Positions 11,159 through 19,359 of a stretch of 64,000 bases of DNA are shown here, piece by piece. The DNA is taken from the NCBI RefSeq assembly GCF_000406925.1, contig NZ_KE136348.1, positions 2,501-66,500 on the forward strand, read 5' to 3'. Both the position numbers and the translations under genes were made by a program. The notes beneath the pieces were generated by a model. That model did no database searches. It was not told the origin of the DNA and saw nothing but the letters and a program-made list of their open reading frames with translations. How positions within the stretch are numbered: position 1 is the first letter of the stretch; every line of letters begins with the position of its first letter. The DNA is from Enterococcus columbae DSM 7374 = ATCC 51263 (GTDB taxonomy: Bacteria; Bacillota; Bacilli; Lactobacillales; Enterococcaceae).

Positions 11159-12361
11159 TTATTTAACGCCATAATAAACAATTGGTTTTCTAAAATTAAA
11201 TAATGACACACATAAATTAACGAAAATACAGGCAGCGGTTACCAAAAAAACCGCACGATAACCTAATCCTTGTGCTACCGTTGAGCCCACAAGTGGACCG
11301 ACCACCTGACCAAAATTAGAAAACATCTGATTAAAGCTATAAATTCGACTAACCCCTTCTGGAGGCGTAATCTTACTGATTAAGGTATTTACTGAAGGCA
11401 TCAATGCGCCCGTTGAAAAACCTAATAAAAATCGTAAAAGGCCTAATTGCCAAGTTGTTTGGACTATAGACATTGGAATGATACAAATTAACGAAAAGAC
11501 CAAACCACCAATTAACACCTTTTGATTTCCTATCTTATCCCCTAATTTGCCTAGACTTGGCGATGAAATCATCGCTGAAACCCCCGCAATTGAAACAATC
11601 AAGCCACTTACAAATAAAATATTTCCCTTTGAAGTACTCAATTGTCTGATATACAAGGTTAGAATTGGACTAATAGAGGTAATCCCGACTTGAATGATTA
11701 ATGAAGTAATAAATAAACCAAACAATAATTGAACATTATGCATTTTTGCTAACAATTCTTTCAATGATAGCATTTCTTGTTTATGTACAGGTTGAAAATC
11801 TTCTTTTACCATCGTTACAGTTAAAATCAACGTGATAAATAAAACAATCCCCGTAATGATAAAAACATTCTTCATTCCAAATAGCTGAGCTAAAATTCCA
11901 CCTAAAGAGGGGCCAATCATACTTCCAGCGATTGCGCCTGTCGCTAGTGTCCCTAGTGCCCAGCCACTTTTTGCTCTAGGCGCTTGTGAAGCGATTAAAG
12001 CAGTTGCATTAGGGATATACCCTGATAGAACACCGGTTAAAAAACGCATGATTAACAGCCAATAGACATTGGGCACAAAAGCAAGTGCCCCCATGCTAAA
12101 TGTCATCCCCGCAGCAGCTCGAATCATCATTAAACGACGACCTTTGCGATCAGCTAAATTACCCCAGATAGGTGCAACTAAAGCAGCGGCTAATGCTGTT
12201 ACCGAAATCGCAAAACCAGCAAACAACTCTACCTGGCTCTTAGGTGTACCTAATTCTTCAATATACAGTGGAATGAATGGCATCACTAGACTAAAACTTG
12301 CACCCGTAAAAAAGCAACCAATCCATGAAATATATAGATTTCGTTTCCAATCAACTTTCAA
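11159..12361 (-). CDS. pmrA: MFS multidrug exporter, PmrA-like
   Basis: Major facilitator drug:H+ antiporter of about 400 residues with 12 predicted membrane helices. The sequence recalls pneumococcal PmrA closely, for example PNVYWLLIMRFLTGVLSGYIPNATALIASQ-type and KEDFQPV segments, and has the MFS signature GNLADRKGRR after helix 2. The start is read as TTG (12359-12361), with GGAAGGA six bases upstream. An ATG at 12409 lies upstream of the promoter -10 box and cannot be used from that promoter. Substrates are unknown; PmrA homologues export fluoroquinolones and dyes. Confidence 0.85.
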   Translation of the reverse strand: MKVDWKRNLYISWIGCFFTGASFSLVMPFIPLYIEELGTPKSQVELFAGFAISVTALAAALVAPIWGNLADRKGRRLMMIRAAAGMTFSMGALAFVPNVYWLLIMRFLTGVLSGYIPNATALIASQAPRAKSGWALGTLATGAIAGSMIGPSLGGILAQLFGMKNVFIITGIVLFITLILTVTMVKEDFQPVHKQEMLSLKELLAKMHNVQLLFGLFITSLIIQVGITSISPILTLYIRQLSTSKGNILFVSGLIVSIAGVSAMISSPSLGKLGDKIGNQKVLIGGLVFSLICIIPMSIVQTTWQLGLLRFLLGFSTGALMPSVNTLISKITPPEGVSRIYSFNQMFSNFGQVVGPLVGSTVAQGLGYRAVFLVTAACIFVNLCVSLFNFRKPIVYYGVK

Positions 12362-12395
12362 ATTTATTCCTTCCTTCATTTCGACTATTAAATAA

Positions 12396-12423
12396 TATAT
12401 ATTATTCATTCAAGCTTTGACAA
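12396..12423 (-). promoter_or_regulatory. Putative promoter of the PmrA-like gene
   Basis: TTGTCA (12418-12423) and TATATA (12396-12401), spacing 16, minus strand. Transcription would start near 12389, which supports the TTG start codon at 12361. Confidence 0.5.
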
Positions 12424-12483
12424 CCCTTTTGAAGGAAAAATGTAAATTATTTAGATAATTTTCAGAAAACAATACTTACATAC

Positions 12484-12518
12484 AAAAACTACACCAAAGC
12501 AATTAAGCCTTAGTGTAG
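12484..12518 (-). terminator. Terminator after the purine permease
   Basis: A 12-bp stem with two G-U pairs (12489-12500 with 12507-12518) is followed on the minus strand by TTTTTGT. It lies 25 bases past the permease stop. Confidence 0.75.
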
Positions 12519-12543
12519 CATACAAAAATCACTAATGAATCAT

Positions 12544-13980
12544 TTAAATAATCGCTAATATTACAAAGTTTAAGATAAACAAAGCATTTACAGCCCAGAT
12601 AACTGGTGAAACTTCTTTCCCTTTACCTTTAAGTGTTTTAGTCAAAGCAAACATTATGAAGCCTGCAGCGATACCATAAGAGATACTATAGCATAAGCCC
12701 ATAAAAATGGAAGCAAAGAAAGTTGGAATAGCATCTTCTAATTCAGTCCAATTAATATCTTTAAATGATGCCATCATCATAACACCAACTAAAATCAACG
12801 CCGGTGCAGTTGCTTGACTTGGTACAATTGAAATTAATGGTGAGAAGAAACTACTAATCGCAAAAAGAATAGCAACAACTACCGAAGTTAAGCCTGTACG
12901 ACCCCCGGCACCAATTCCTGCGGCAGACTCAACATAAGTTGTTGTATTGGATGTACCAACGATTGCCCCAATACTTGTGGCAATAGCATCCGCAAACAAA
13001 GCACGATCTAAACGAGTATTTAATCCTTTGCCATTATCTAATGATTCTTCATCTTCTTTAGAGAAAATACCTGTACGACGACCTGTACCAATAAATGTAC
13101 CAATTGTATCAAAAGTATCAGATAAGCTAAATGCCAAGATTGTCATGATAACTTGTGGGATTTTATGTGACGTACTAAATAAAGATTGCATTCCTTCTGG
13201 ACCAAATGCTGCACCAAAAGTAGTGCCTAATGCTTTAAATGAATTAGTTAATGAATTCGCATGCCAATCAATTGCACCTAAATCAACAACACCCATTAAA
13301 ATACCAATAACTGTTGTACCAATAATCCCTAAAATAATTGCACCACGAACATTTAATACAACCAAAATAGTCATTAAAAATAAACCAATTAAGGCTAAAA
13401 TAACCGGTGCATTATTAAAATTAGCTAAACCTGGTACCACACCACCATTCATCGCCACACTTACGGCTTTTCCTTTTTCAACAACCGCATTGGTAATTGT
13501 TGCACCATCAGCTGAGAAATGAAGTAAGTTGGCATTTTTAATTCCTACATAAGCCACAAAAATACCAATTCCTCCACTGATTGCATGTTGCATACTTTCA
13601 GGAATTGCATGAATAATCATTTTACGAATACGTGTAACAGTAATAAAAATATTAATGAGACCACAAATAAAAACCATCGCTAAAGCTTGTTGCCATGAAT
13701 AACCCAATCCAAAAACGACAGTAAAGGTAAAGAAAGCATTCAATCCCATCCCTGGTGCTTGCGCATAAGGAACATTGGCAAACAATCCCATGACTAAAGT
13801 TCCAATAACCGAAGCAATGATTGTTGCTAGAAATACTGCTTGAAACGGCATGCCAGATTGCGATAAAATACTAGGATTAACGAACAATATATAGCTCATC
13901 GCAAAAAATGTTGTTAAACCAGCTAAAACTTCAGTTGATACAGAAGTTTTATTTTCTTTCAATTTGAAAAAACGTTCCAT
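12544..13980 (-). CDS. pbuG: NCS2 family guanine/hypoxanthine permease (AzgA/PbuG type)
   Basis: Purine base:H+ symporter of 478 residues, COG2252 type, with about 12-14 membrane segments. Typical motifs are TFFAMSYILFVNP near 24-36, QAPGMGLNAFFTF near 73-85 and the DTFDTIGTF segment near 290. It imports hypoxanthine/guanine or adenine; the exact specificity cannot be read from sequence. No purine riboswitch was recognised in the 5' leader of about 75 nt. A weak PurBox-like site is at 14126-14138, upstream of the promoter. Start ATG follows AGGAGTG. Confidence 0.88.
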   Translation of the reverse strand: MERFFKLKENKTSVSTEVLAGLTTFFAMSYILFVNPSILSQSGMPFQAVFLATIIASVIGTLVMGLFANVPYAQAPGMGLNAFFTFTVVFGLGYSWQQALAMVFICGLINIFITVTRIRKMIIHAIPESMQHAISGGIGIFVAYVGIKNANLLHFSADGATITNAVVEKGKAVSVAMNGGVVPGLANFNNAPVILALIGLFLMTILVVLNVRGAIILGIIGTTVIGILMGVVDLGAIDWHANSLTNSFKALGTTFGAAFGPEGMQSLFSTSHKIPQVIMTILAFSLSDTFDTIGTFIGTGRRTGIFSKEDEESLDNGKGLNTRLDRALFADAIATSIGAIVGTSNTTTYVESAAGIGAGGRTGLTSVVVAILFAISSFFSPLISIVPSQATAPALILVGVMMMASFKDINWTELEDAIPTFFASIFMGLCYSISYGIAAGFIMFALTKTLKGKGKEVSPVIWAVNALFILNFVILAII

Positions 13981-14062
13981 TTTCTAATTTCACTCCTAAA
14001 TAATATGTATAATGTTAGATAAAAATACCATAAATGTACGTATTTATCATAACCACATTCCG

Positions 14063-14091
14063 AGTATAGAAAATACACTAGCGATTTTCAA
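14063..14091 (-). promoter_or_regulatory. Promoter of the purine permease gene
   Basis: TTGAAA (14086-14091) and TATACT (14063-14068), spacing 17, minus strand. About 40 bp further upstream, AATGTTCGTGTTT (14126-14138) matches the PurR box in 11 of 13 positions, so PurR control is possible but weakly supported. Confidence 0.6.
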
Positions 14092-14144
14092 TCTTTTTTT
14101 TACATCAGATGACGAATTTTTTTCGAATGTTCGTGTTTAATAGT

Positions 14145-14159
14145 TAGAAAACGTTAACT
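14145..14159. promoter_or_regulatory. Candidate catabolite-responsive element (cre)
   Basis: TAGAAAACGTTAACT matches the CcpA consensus WTGNAANCGNWNNCW at all but one fixed position. It lies between the divergent purine permease and HAD phosphatase genes, about 54 bp upstream of the permease -35. Confidence 0.4.
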
Positions 14160-14263
14160 TGAAGATATTTTAAGTTTTTTCACGGATTATCACTTATATC
14201 TTGTTTAATTCTAAAGATATGATACACTAATGAGAAAGCATTTTGATTGAAAGGAGATTTTTA

Positions 14264-15064
14264 ATGGAAAGAAAATTGATTGCTATCGATTTAGATGGAA
14301 CCACGCTAAATAACCAAGCGCTAATCACTCCCTTAACAGAGCAGATTTTAAAACAAGCGCAAAAAAACGGTCATGTTGTCAGTATTGCTACTGGTCGCCC
14401 GTTTCGGATGAGCCGCCAATTTTATCAACAGTTGGCATTAAATAGTGCGATGGTTAATTTCAATGGTTCGCTGGTGCATAAACCATTTCAGCACTGGGAT
14501 AAAGAAAAAGAACATTTTATCAATCGTGAAATCGCCTTTGAATTAGTCAAACATAAGGAAGAATTAGGAATTGAATTTGTCGCAGCCGAAAATCGCCGCT
14601 CATTCTTTGTTAGTCAATTGGAGGGAATTGATCCTAGCTTTTTTGGTTCGACCCAAATCACCAATGACCATTTGTTACAACGATTGCAAAACAATCCGAC
14701 CTCTTTATTGATTAAAACTAAGCCTGAAACCTTACAAAACGTCGCCGCTACCTTACATGAGCGTTATCTTGAGGTAGACACTAAAACTTGGGGCGGACCA
14801 CACAATATGCTAGAAATGACACCAAAAGGGGTAGACAAGGCAACTGGTTTAGCAATCATTGCCAACGATTTAGGCATTAAACGCGAAAACATTATCGCAT
14901 TTGGTGATGAATATAACGATGTAGAAATGCTAGAATATGCGGGACATGGTGTTGCAATGTTAAATGGCTCTGATAAAGCAAAAAAAGTTGCAAATGACAT
15001 CACTACGCTAACTAATGATCAAGATGGACTAGCGCACTATTTACAAAAATATCTTAAACTATAA
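14264..15064 (+). CDS. Cof-type HAD-IIB phosphatase
   Basis: Haloacid-dehalogenase-like hydrolase of 266 residues, probably a cytoplasmic sugar-phosphate or nucleotide phosphatase. Motif I is IDLDGTTL (7-14), with Asp nucleophile at 8 and acid at 10; the Lys motif is in TPKGVDKATGL near 188; the metal-binding motif is FGDEYNDVEML near 213. The C2-type cap lies between. AGGAG sits eight bases before the ATG at 14264; an upstream ATG at 14243 lacks a ribosome binding site. Substrate unknown. A T-tailed hairpin follows directly. Confidence 0.88.
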   Translation: MERKLIAIDLDGTTLNNQALITPLTEQILKQAQKNGHVVSIATGRPFRMSRQFYQQLALNSAMVNFNGSLVHKPFQHWDKEKEHFINREIAFELVKHKEELGIEFVAAENRRSFFVSQLEGIDPSFFGSTQITNDHLLQRLQNNPTSLLIKTKPETLQNVAATLHERYLEVDTKTWGGPHNMLEMTPKGVDKATGLAIIANDLGIKRENIIAFGDEYNDVEMLEYAGHGVAMLNGSDKAKKVANDITTLTNDQDGLAHYLQKYLKL

Positions 15065-15098
15065 AAGTTTCCTTAAGCCTAGCTCAAGGAAACTTTTT
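15063..15098 (+). terminator. Terminator after the HAD phosphatase
   Basis: AAAGTTTCCTT pairs with AAGGAAACTTT and is followed by TTTT. A run of A on the left may let it act on the convergent kinase gene too. Confidence 0.8.
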
Positions 15099-15105
15099 TC
15101 TAATC

Positions 15106-15753
15106 TTATTCAGCTAAAGATTCACGAATAATTTGCATTACCTTTTGGCGATCTTCTGCGATTTCTATATCATATTCAGTAATTGGAATGGCAATTTTTT
15201 TACTTTTATCATAAGCATCATACCATTCATCATAACGACTATGTAAATGCTTATAATAAGCTAATAATTCATCATCTTCATTTTCAACCTGTTCATATTC
15301 ACGTCCACGTTTTTTAATTCTTTCTAAATGAATAGAAAGCGGACCTTGTAAATAGACCAATAAATCTGGTGCTTTTTTAGGCATACCTGCTAATTCTTCC
15401 ATCATATTGTCTAATAAAGAAAGATACGTGTCCATCTCTGCTTCACTCATATTCCCACTTTCATAATTGATTTTAGTGAACAAAGCATCTTCATAAATGG
15501 AACGATCTAAAACATTATGCTGATGTTTTAACGCTTGCTTGATACTTTGAAAACGAGTATTTAAAAAATGAATCTGTAAAGCAAAGGCCCAACGTTTAGG
15601 ATCCTTATAAAACATCTCTAAAATTCGATTATCCTCAACACTTTCATAAAAAGGCTGGCTACCTAATTCTTCTGATATCATCTGTGTGTATTTGGTTTTA
15701 CCAGCACCAATCATTCCGGCTAAAACTATCACTGCTTTTTTATCTCCTTTCAT
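15106..15753 (-). CDS. Deoxynucleoside kinase (dGK/dCK/dAK family)
   Basis: Salvage kinase that phosphorylates deoxynucleosides. 215 residues. The P-loop GMIGAGKTKYT is near 13-23; the family motif DRSIYEDALF is near 85-94; the lid region carries KKRGREYE. Gram-positive relatives are deoxyguanosine or deoxyadenosine/deoxycytidine kinases; the substrate cannot be assigned here. AAGGAG precedes the start; a TTG one codon before the ATG is an alternative. It faces the HAD gene and is upstream of tRNA-Ser on the minus strand in reading order. Confidence 0.85.
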   Translation of the reverse strand: MKGDKKAVIVLAGMIGAGKTKYTQMISEELGSQPFYESVEDNRILEMFYKDPKRWAFALQIHFLNTRFQSIKQALKHQHNVLDRSIYEDALFTKINYESGNMSEAEMDTYLSLLDNMMEELAGMPKKAPDLLVYLQGPLSIHLERIKKRGREYEQVENEDDELLAYYKHLHSRYDEWYDAYDKSKKIAIPITEYDIEIAEDRQKVMQIIRESLAE

Positions 15754-15906
15754 CAACTAAAGCTCCTTAATCTATTCAAAAAAGTCTATTAACTACTAAA
15801 TCTAGCGCACAAAAAGTATCATAACACAATATGTAGTAGTGAACAAGTAAATTTCCAATAAAAAAAGCCCAGTCAAGTCACTGCGCTAAACTCATCTTTT
15901 TATAAA

Positions 15907-15992
15907 GGAGAGTACGGGATTTGAACCCGTGCACCGAAAAAATCGGCTCGCTGGATTTCGAGTCCAGTGCATTACCACTCTGCCAACTCTCC
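15907..15992 (-). tRNA. tRNA-Ser (anticodon CGA)
   Basis: Minus-strand 86-nt class II tRNA. The acceptor stem GGAGAGT pairs with ACTCTCC; the anticodon stem CTGGA/TCCAG holds the loop CTCGAAA with anticodon CGA; the long variable arm and the T-loop GGTTCAAATCC are intact. The 3' CCA is not encoded. It reads UCG codons. Confidence 0.95.
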
Positions 15993-16033
15993 AAACACCT
16001 CTTTATTTTTACCTTTTTTGCTTCAAATGTCAA

Positions 16034-16090
16034 TAAAAAAACTAAAAATAGGTAGGAAAACAATCAAAAACCGATATGTCCCTACCTATG
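16034..16090 (-). terminator. Terminator after the TetR gene
   Basis: ATAGGTAGG pairs with CCTACCTAT (16048-16056 with 16081-16089); the minus strand then reads TTTTAGTTTTTTT. The loop is long (24 nt). The tRNA gene follows, so it may also limit read-through. Confidence 0.65.
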
Positions 16091-16103
16091 AGTGATTAAA
16101 TAA

Positions 16104-16670
16104 TTAAAAATTCAATTCTAACTTTTGCCCTTGCGCAATATCACCTAAAATCTTCGTAATCATTTTGATGATTTCATCATGACTTAAAGTAATAATCCCT
16201 GACATTTGTAATGAAATTAAGCCACTAATTAAAATGAGCGTTTCAAGGTGATGCATCTTAAATTCTTGTTCACTTAAATGTTTGAAGCGTTCATCCTTAA
16301 AAGCATATTCGTGATAAAATTCTTCAGATAAACCAAATAAATATTTACCCCCACCATTTGGATCTACCCAACATGCTTTATATAAAATCGGTTTTTTCAA
16401 AGCCCATTCTACAAAATGAGTTGGGGCATCAATTAAGACATCACCAGTAAAAGGTTTAGTTAGACTGTTTTTAACCAAATCTGCCCACACCTTATCCAAC
16501 ACATGATGCTTCAAATCGTCCATATTTTTAAACTGTAAATAAATCGGTTGTGTCGAAATCCCTAATTCCCGTGCAACATTTCTTGCCGTAAACTTATCAA
16601 AGCCTTCTCGTGCAATGATATTGTAGCCTGCCCTAATAATCTGTTCTTTTGTATAAATCTTGTATCTCAT
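16104..16670 (-). CDS. TetR/AcrR family transcriptional regulator
   Basis: 188-residue repressor. The N-terminal helix-turn-helix (about 25-45) contains FTARNVARELGISTQPIYLQF. The ligand-binding C-terminal domain shows no assignable family. GGGGGAG lies six bases before the ATG. It is divergent from the yjjP/yjjB-like pair, with a 233-bp gap, so that exporter is a plausible target. No clear palindrome was found by eye in the gap. Confidence 0.85.
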   Translation of the reverse strand: MRYKIYTKEQIIRAGYNIIAREGFDKFTARNVARELGISTQPIYLQFKNMDDLKHHVLDKVWADLVKNSLTKPFTGDVLIDAPTHFVEWALKKPILYKACWVDPNGGGKYLFGLSEEFYHEYAFKDERFKHLSEQEFKMHHLETLILISGLISLQMSGIITLSHDEIIKMITKILGDIAQGQKLELNF

Positions 16671-16903
16671 AATATTCTCCCCCCAGATACTTATTTACAA
16701 TTCTATTTTACACAAAAAATTAGAATTTAGCAAAGATAAAATACAAAAAAATGTTATCATATATTTTAAAATAAGTTATCATAGTAAACGGATGTCTTCT
16801 ACTTTAAATCATTAATTTTCGTTATCTATTTATTTTTTGCTATATAACAATATTTTCGTTAAAATAAAGAAGAAAAGTTAGTCTAAAAAGGAGGTAAACA
16901 AAT

Positions 16904-17692
16904 TTGAAAAAATTACAACAACCCCAAAATTATTTAAATGATCCCAAGGCCAAACTATTAAAAACTTCCCTCTTAGCCGGGAAAATAATGATGGCAAACG
17001 GTTCTGAAGCTTATCGTGTAGAAGATACAATGAAACGAATTGTCATCAATGGTGGAGAAGAGAATTGTAGTTGTTACGTAACTGCGACTGGTATCTTTGT
17101 CGGTTTAGAAAATCAACAAAGAGTGATGATAGATAATGTCGATCAACGAGTGATTAATTTGGAAAAAGTCGTTGCAGTCAATGAATTATCGAGACAATTC
17201 GCTGAGAAAAAAATTACCTTAGATGTTCTATATAAAAAACTAATCCGAATCGATCAACGGGTCCCCACTTTTCCACTTTGGCTAGAAATTATTGCTGCCG
17301 GCATCATTAGTGCAGGCGCAATGTACTTATTTGGGGGTGTTTTAGCTGATTTGTTGATAACTTTTATCATCGGTTGTATTGGTTTTAGCATCAGCGTTCT
17401 TTGCAAACAGTGGATTAATTTAAATTACTTTGATTTATTCATCTCCTCTTTTGTCATAGGTTTTTTAAGTATTTGTGCAGTGAAATATCATTTAGCAACA
17501 AAGATTGATCCCATTATTATTGGTTCAATTATGCCCTTTGTACCAGGTGTAGCCATCACCAATTCCTTTCGTGATATTTTGGCAGGGCATTTAATTAGTG
17601 GCCTTGCTAGAGGAACGGAAGCATTAATTGTCGCTGCAACGATTAGTGCTGGTATTGCCAGTGTCTTCAATTTGATTGGAGGTTGGTTATAA
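16904..17692 (+). CDS. yjjP: Threonine/serine exporter family protein, ThrE N-domain (YjjP-like)
   Basis: 262-residue membrane protein. A soluble N-terminal half (about 20-110) contains NGSEAYRVEDTMKRI, typical of the DUF1212/ThrE N-terminal domain. Five membrane helices follow. With the next gene it makes a split ThrE-type exporter; E. coli YjjP/YjjB exports succinate, and ThrE proteins export threonine or serine. Substrate here unknown. The start is TTG at 16904, with AAGGAGG nine bases upstream; no ATG is suitably placed. It ends one base before the ATG of the partner gene. Confidence 0.85.
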   Translation: MKKLQQPQNYLNDPKAKLLKTSLLAGKIMMANGSEAYRVEDTMKRIVINGGEENCSCYVTATGIFVGLENQQRVMIDNVDQRVINLEKVVAVNELSRQFAEKKITLDVLYKKLIRIDQRVPTFPLWLEIIAAGIISAGAMYLFGGVLADLLITFIIGCIGFSISVLCKQWINLNYFDLFISSFVIGFLSICAVKYHLATKIDPIIIGSIMPFVPGVAITNSFRDILAGHLISGLARGTEALIVAATISAGIASVFNLIGGWL

Positions 17693-17693
17693 A

Positions 17694-18149
17694 ATGGAAT
17701 GGATGATTCAGATTTTATTCAGTTTTTTTAGTACGATTGGTTTTGGTATCTTAACCAACATTCCAAGAAAAGCCTTGCCTGCCGCCGGATTTACCGGTAC
17801 TTGTGGTTGGTTAATTTTTTGGCAACTCAAGCTACATCAAATCGGTTTAGGCGGTGCCAACTTTTGGGCTGCCTTCATCATTGGCTGCCTAAGTATCTTT
17901 TTTTCACGAAAGATGAAAATGCCGGTGATTATTTTTCACATCCCAAGTTTGTTTCTCTTAGTCCCGGGTGGCCCTGCTTATCTAGCCATTCGAGAATTTG
18001 TGCTTGGCGATACAAAGCAAGCCTTCTATCAACTATCTGTTGTACTAGTTACCGCCGCTGCGATTGCCGGAGCCTTTTTAATGAGTAACCTAGTTGAAAG
18101 AATCGTTCTGAAATTTACCTTGCAAAGAAGAGCAAGAAAAAAATTATAA
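17694..18149 (+). CDS. yjjB: Threonine/serine exporter family protein, ThrE C-domain (YjjB-like)
   Basis: 151-residue protein with about four to five membrane helices, DUF3815/ThrE_2 type. Characteristic features are GFGILTNIPRKALPAAGFTG near the N-terminus and the PxLFLLVPGGPAYLA region in the middle. It starts one base after the yjjP stop; GGAGG lies inside the end of yjjP. The pair should act as one transporter. Confidence 0.85.
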   Translation: MEWMIQILFSFFSTIGFGILTNIPRKALPAAGFTGTCGWLIFWQLKLHQIGLGGANFWAAFIIGCLSIFFSRKMKMPVIIFHIPSLFLLVPGGPAYLAIREFVLGDTKQAFYQLSVVLVTAAAIAGAFLMSNLVERIVLKFTLQRRARKKL

Positions 18150-18236
18150 ATTCCTAAAATCAGTCCTAAGTTCTATTCTCAAACAAAGTAAAAAGCACTA
18201 TAATATACATAGACTATCGGCAAAGGAGATGACCTG

Positions 18237-18833
18237 ATGAACGCTGAAACATCCCGTAAAATCGTAAGCTTTATCTCGTTATGCGGCTTGATCGCAACGA
18301 TTATTTTAACTATCTATTTCTATAAATTGGGACTATTTAAGGATATCCATTCCTTACGATTATATATTGAAAATGCAGCTATTTTCGGTCCATTCATCTT
18401 TGTCCTGTTACAAATTATTCAAGTAGTCATCCCCATTATTCCGGGTGGTATTTCAACTGCCGCTGGGGTAATCATCTTTGGTCCGTTTTGGGGATTTGTA
18501 TATAATTATGTAGGAATCTGTATCGGTTCAGTAATTGCCTTTTTACTGGCTAGAAAATATGGAAAACCATTTATCTTGAGTATGATTAGTGAAAAAACTT
18601 TTCATAAATATAGTTCCTGGTTAGAAAATCAGAAGCGCTTTGATCGATTATTTGCACTTGCAATTTTTCTACCAGTAGCTCCTGATGACGCCTTATGTAT
18701 GCTAGCAGGCTTAACGGATATTTCATTAAAGAAATTCACCTGGATTATTCTTCTATGTAAACCAGCAACGATTTTAGTTTATAGCATGTCTTTGATTTAT
18801 GGTGCAAACTGGTTAGCAAATTTCCTTCATTAA
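18237..18833 (+). CDS. TVP38/TMEM64 (VTT domain) membrane protein
   Basis: 198-residue integral membrane protein of the DedA/VTT superfamily. Hydrophobic segments are near 10-27, 47-70, 80-105, 138-158 and 170-192. The VTT core motif GPFWGFVYNYVGICIGSVIAFLLARKYGK-type region lies near 82-110, and a second conserved segment FLPVAPDDALCMLAG near 143-157. Members are proposed to move lipids or ions across the membrane; the role here is unknown. AAGGAG precedes ATG. A strong terminator follows, so it is monocistronic or the end of the yjjPB run. Confidence 0.85.
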   Translation: MNAETSRKIVSFISLCGLIATIILTIYFYKLGLFKDIHSLRLYIENAAIFGPFIFVLLQIIQVVIPIIPGGISTAAGVIIFGPFWGFVYNYVGICIGSVIAFLLARKYGKPFILSMISEKTFHKYSSWLENQKRFDRLFALAIFLPVAPDDALCMLAGLTDISLKKFTWIILLCKPATILVYSMSLIYGANWLANFLH

Positions 18834-18839
18834 TTTTCC

Positions 18840-18880
18840 CACCCTACTTGAAATTTTGGTTTCAAGTAGGGTGTTTTTTG
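18840..18880 (+). terminator. Terminator after the TVP38 gene
   Basis: A perfect 14-bp stem (18840-18853 with 18860-18873) is followed by TTTTTT. Confidence 0.92.
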
Positions 18881-19003
18881 TCTTCATGAGACTTAAACGA
18901 TAGCCATTAACGAAAAGATTTGAGCAGAATGTTTGCCCAACTATATTTTTTGTGATATAATGAACAATGTAAAAGGGTTTACAAAACGAAAGGAGGAATT
19001 TTG

Positions 19004-19150
19004 ATGACTTATCAAAAAACAGGTTTTACTTACCGTGTCGCTTTTGATACAAAGGAAAACTTATTCATCGCCTATAATGCAAACAACGAAGACCAATTTG
19101 CTTATGGCATTACTATTGAAGAAGCTGTTGCTGCCTTAATCCGTAATTAA
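19004..19150 (+). CDS. Small conserved-looking hypothetical protein, 48 residues
   Basis: A short reading frame with an AGGAGG six bases before the ATG and a T-tailed hairpin downstream. The product starts MTYQKTGFTYRV and ends GITIEEAVAALIRN. The pattern of a beta-hairpin with FAYGITIEEAV near the end is reminiscent of HicB-like antitoxin folds, but it is shorter than a normal HicB and no HicA partner is nearby. No function can be given. The ribosome binding site, terminator and codon usage make a real gene likely. Confidence 0.65.
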   Translation: MTYQKTGFTYRVAFDTKENLFIAYNANNEDQFAYGITIEEAVAALIRN

Positions 19151-19215
19151 CCAATCATTCCAAGAAAGGAAAACCTTGATTATTTATGTCTACCCAACAG
19201 AAAATAAATTCGCTT

Positions 19216-19256
19216 TAAAAACCTCTTTAGTAATCGAACTAAAGAGGTTTTTATGT
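19216..19256 (+). terminator. Terminator after the 48-residue gene
   Basis: AAAACCTCTTTAGT pairs with ACTAAAGAGGTTTT (19218-19232 with 19239-19252) and is followed by T. Confidence 0.82.
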
Positions 19257-19317
19257 TACTTAAATGAAACCCAGTAAAAAAATCATTTTTTCGCATGCAT
19301 CCCGTTTTCGCACAACG

Positions 19318-19349
19318 CAAAAAAGCCCTGGCGCATTTGCGCCAAGGCT
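19318..19349 (-). terminator. Terminator after pgi
   Basis: A GC-rich 11-bp stem with one G-U pair (19324-19334 with 19339-19349) is followed on the minus strand by TTTTTTG. Confidence 0.9.
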
Positions 19350-19359
19350 AATCATTCTT

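Noticed and set aside
12410-14263. Purine riboswitch before the NCS2 permease
   Set aside because: The leader is only about 75 nt and lacks the conserved TATA-GTTTCTAC core and the matching loops.
19176-19277. 33-codon TTG-start frame after the 48-residue gene
   Set aside because: It runs through the terminator hairpin, and its apparent ribosome binding site is just AAAGGAAAA in an A-rich stretch.
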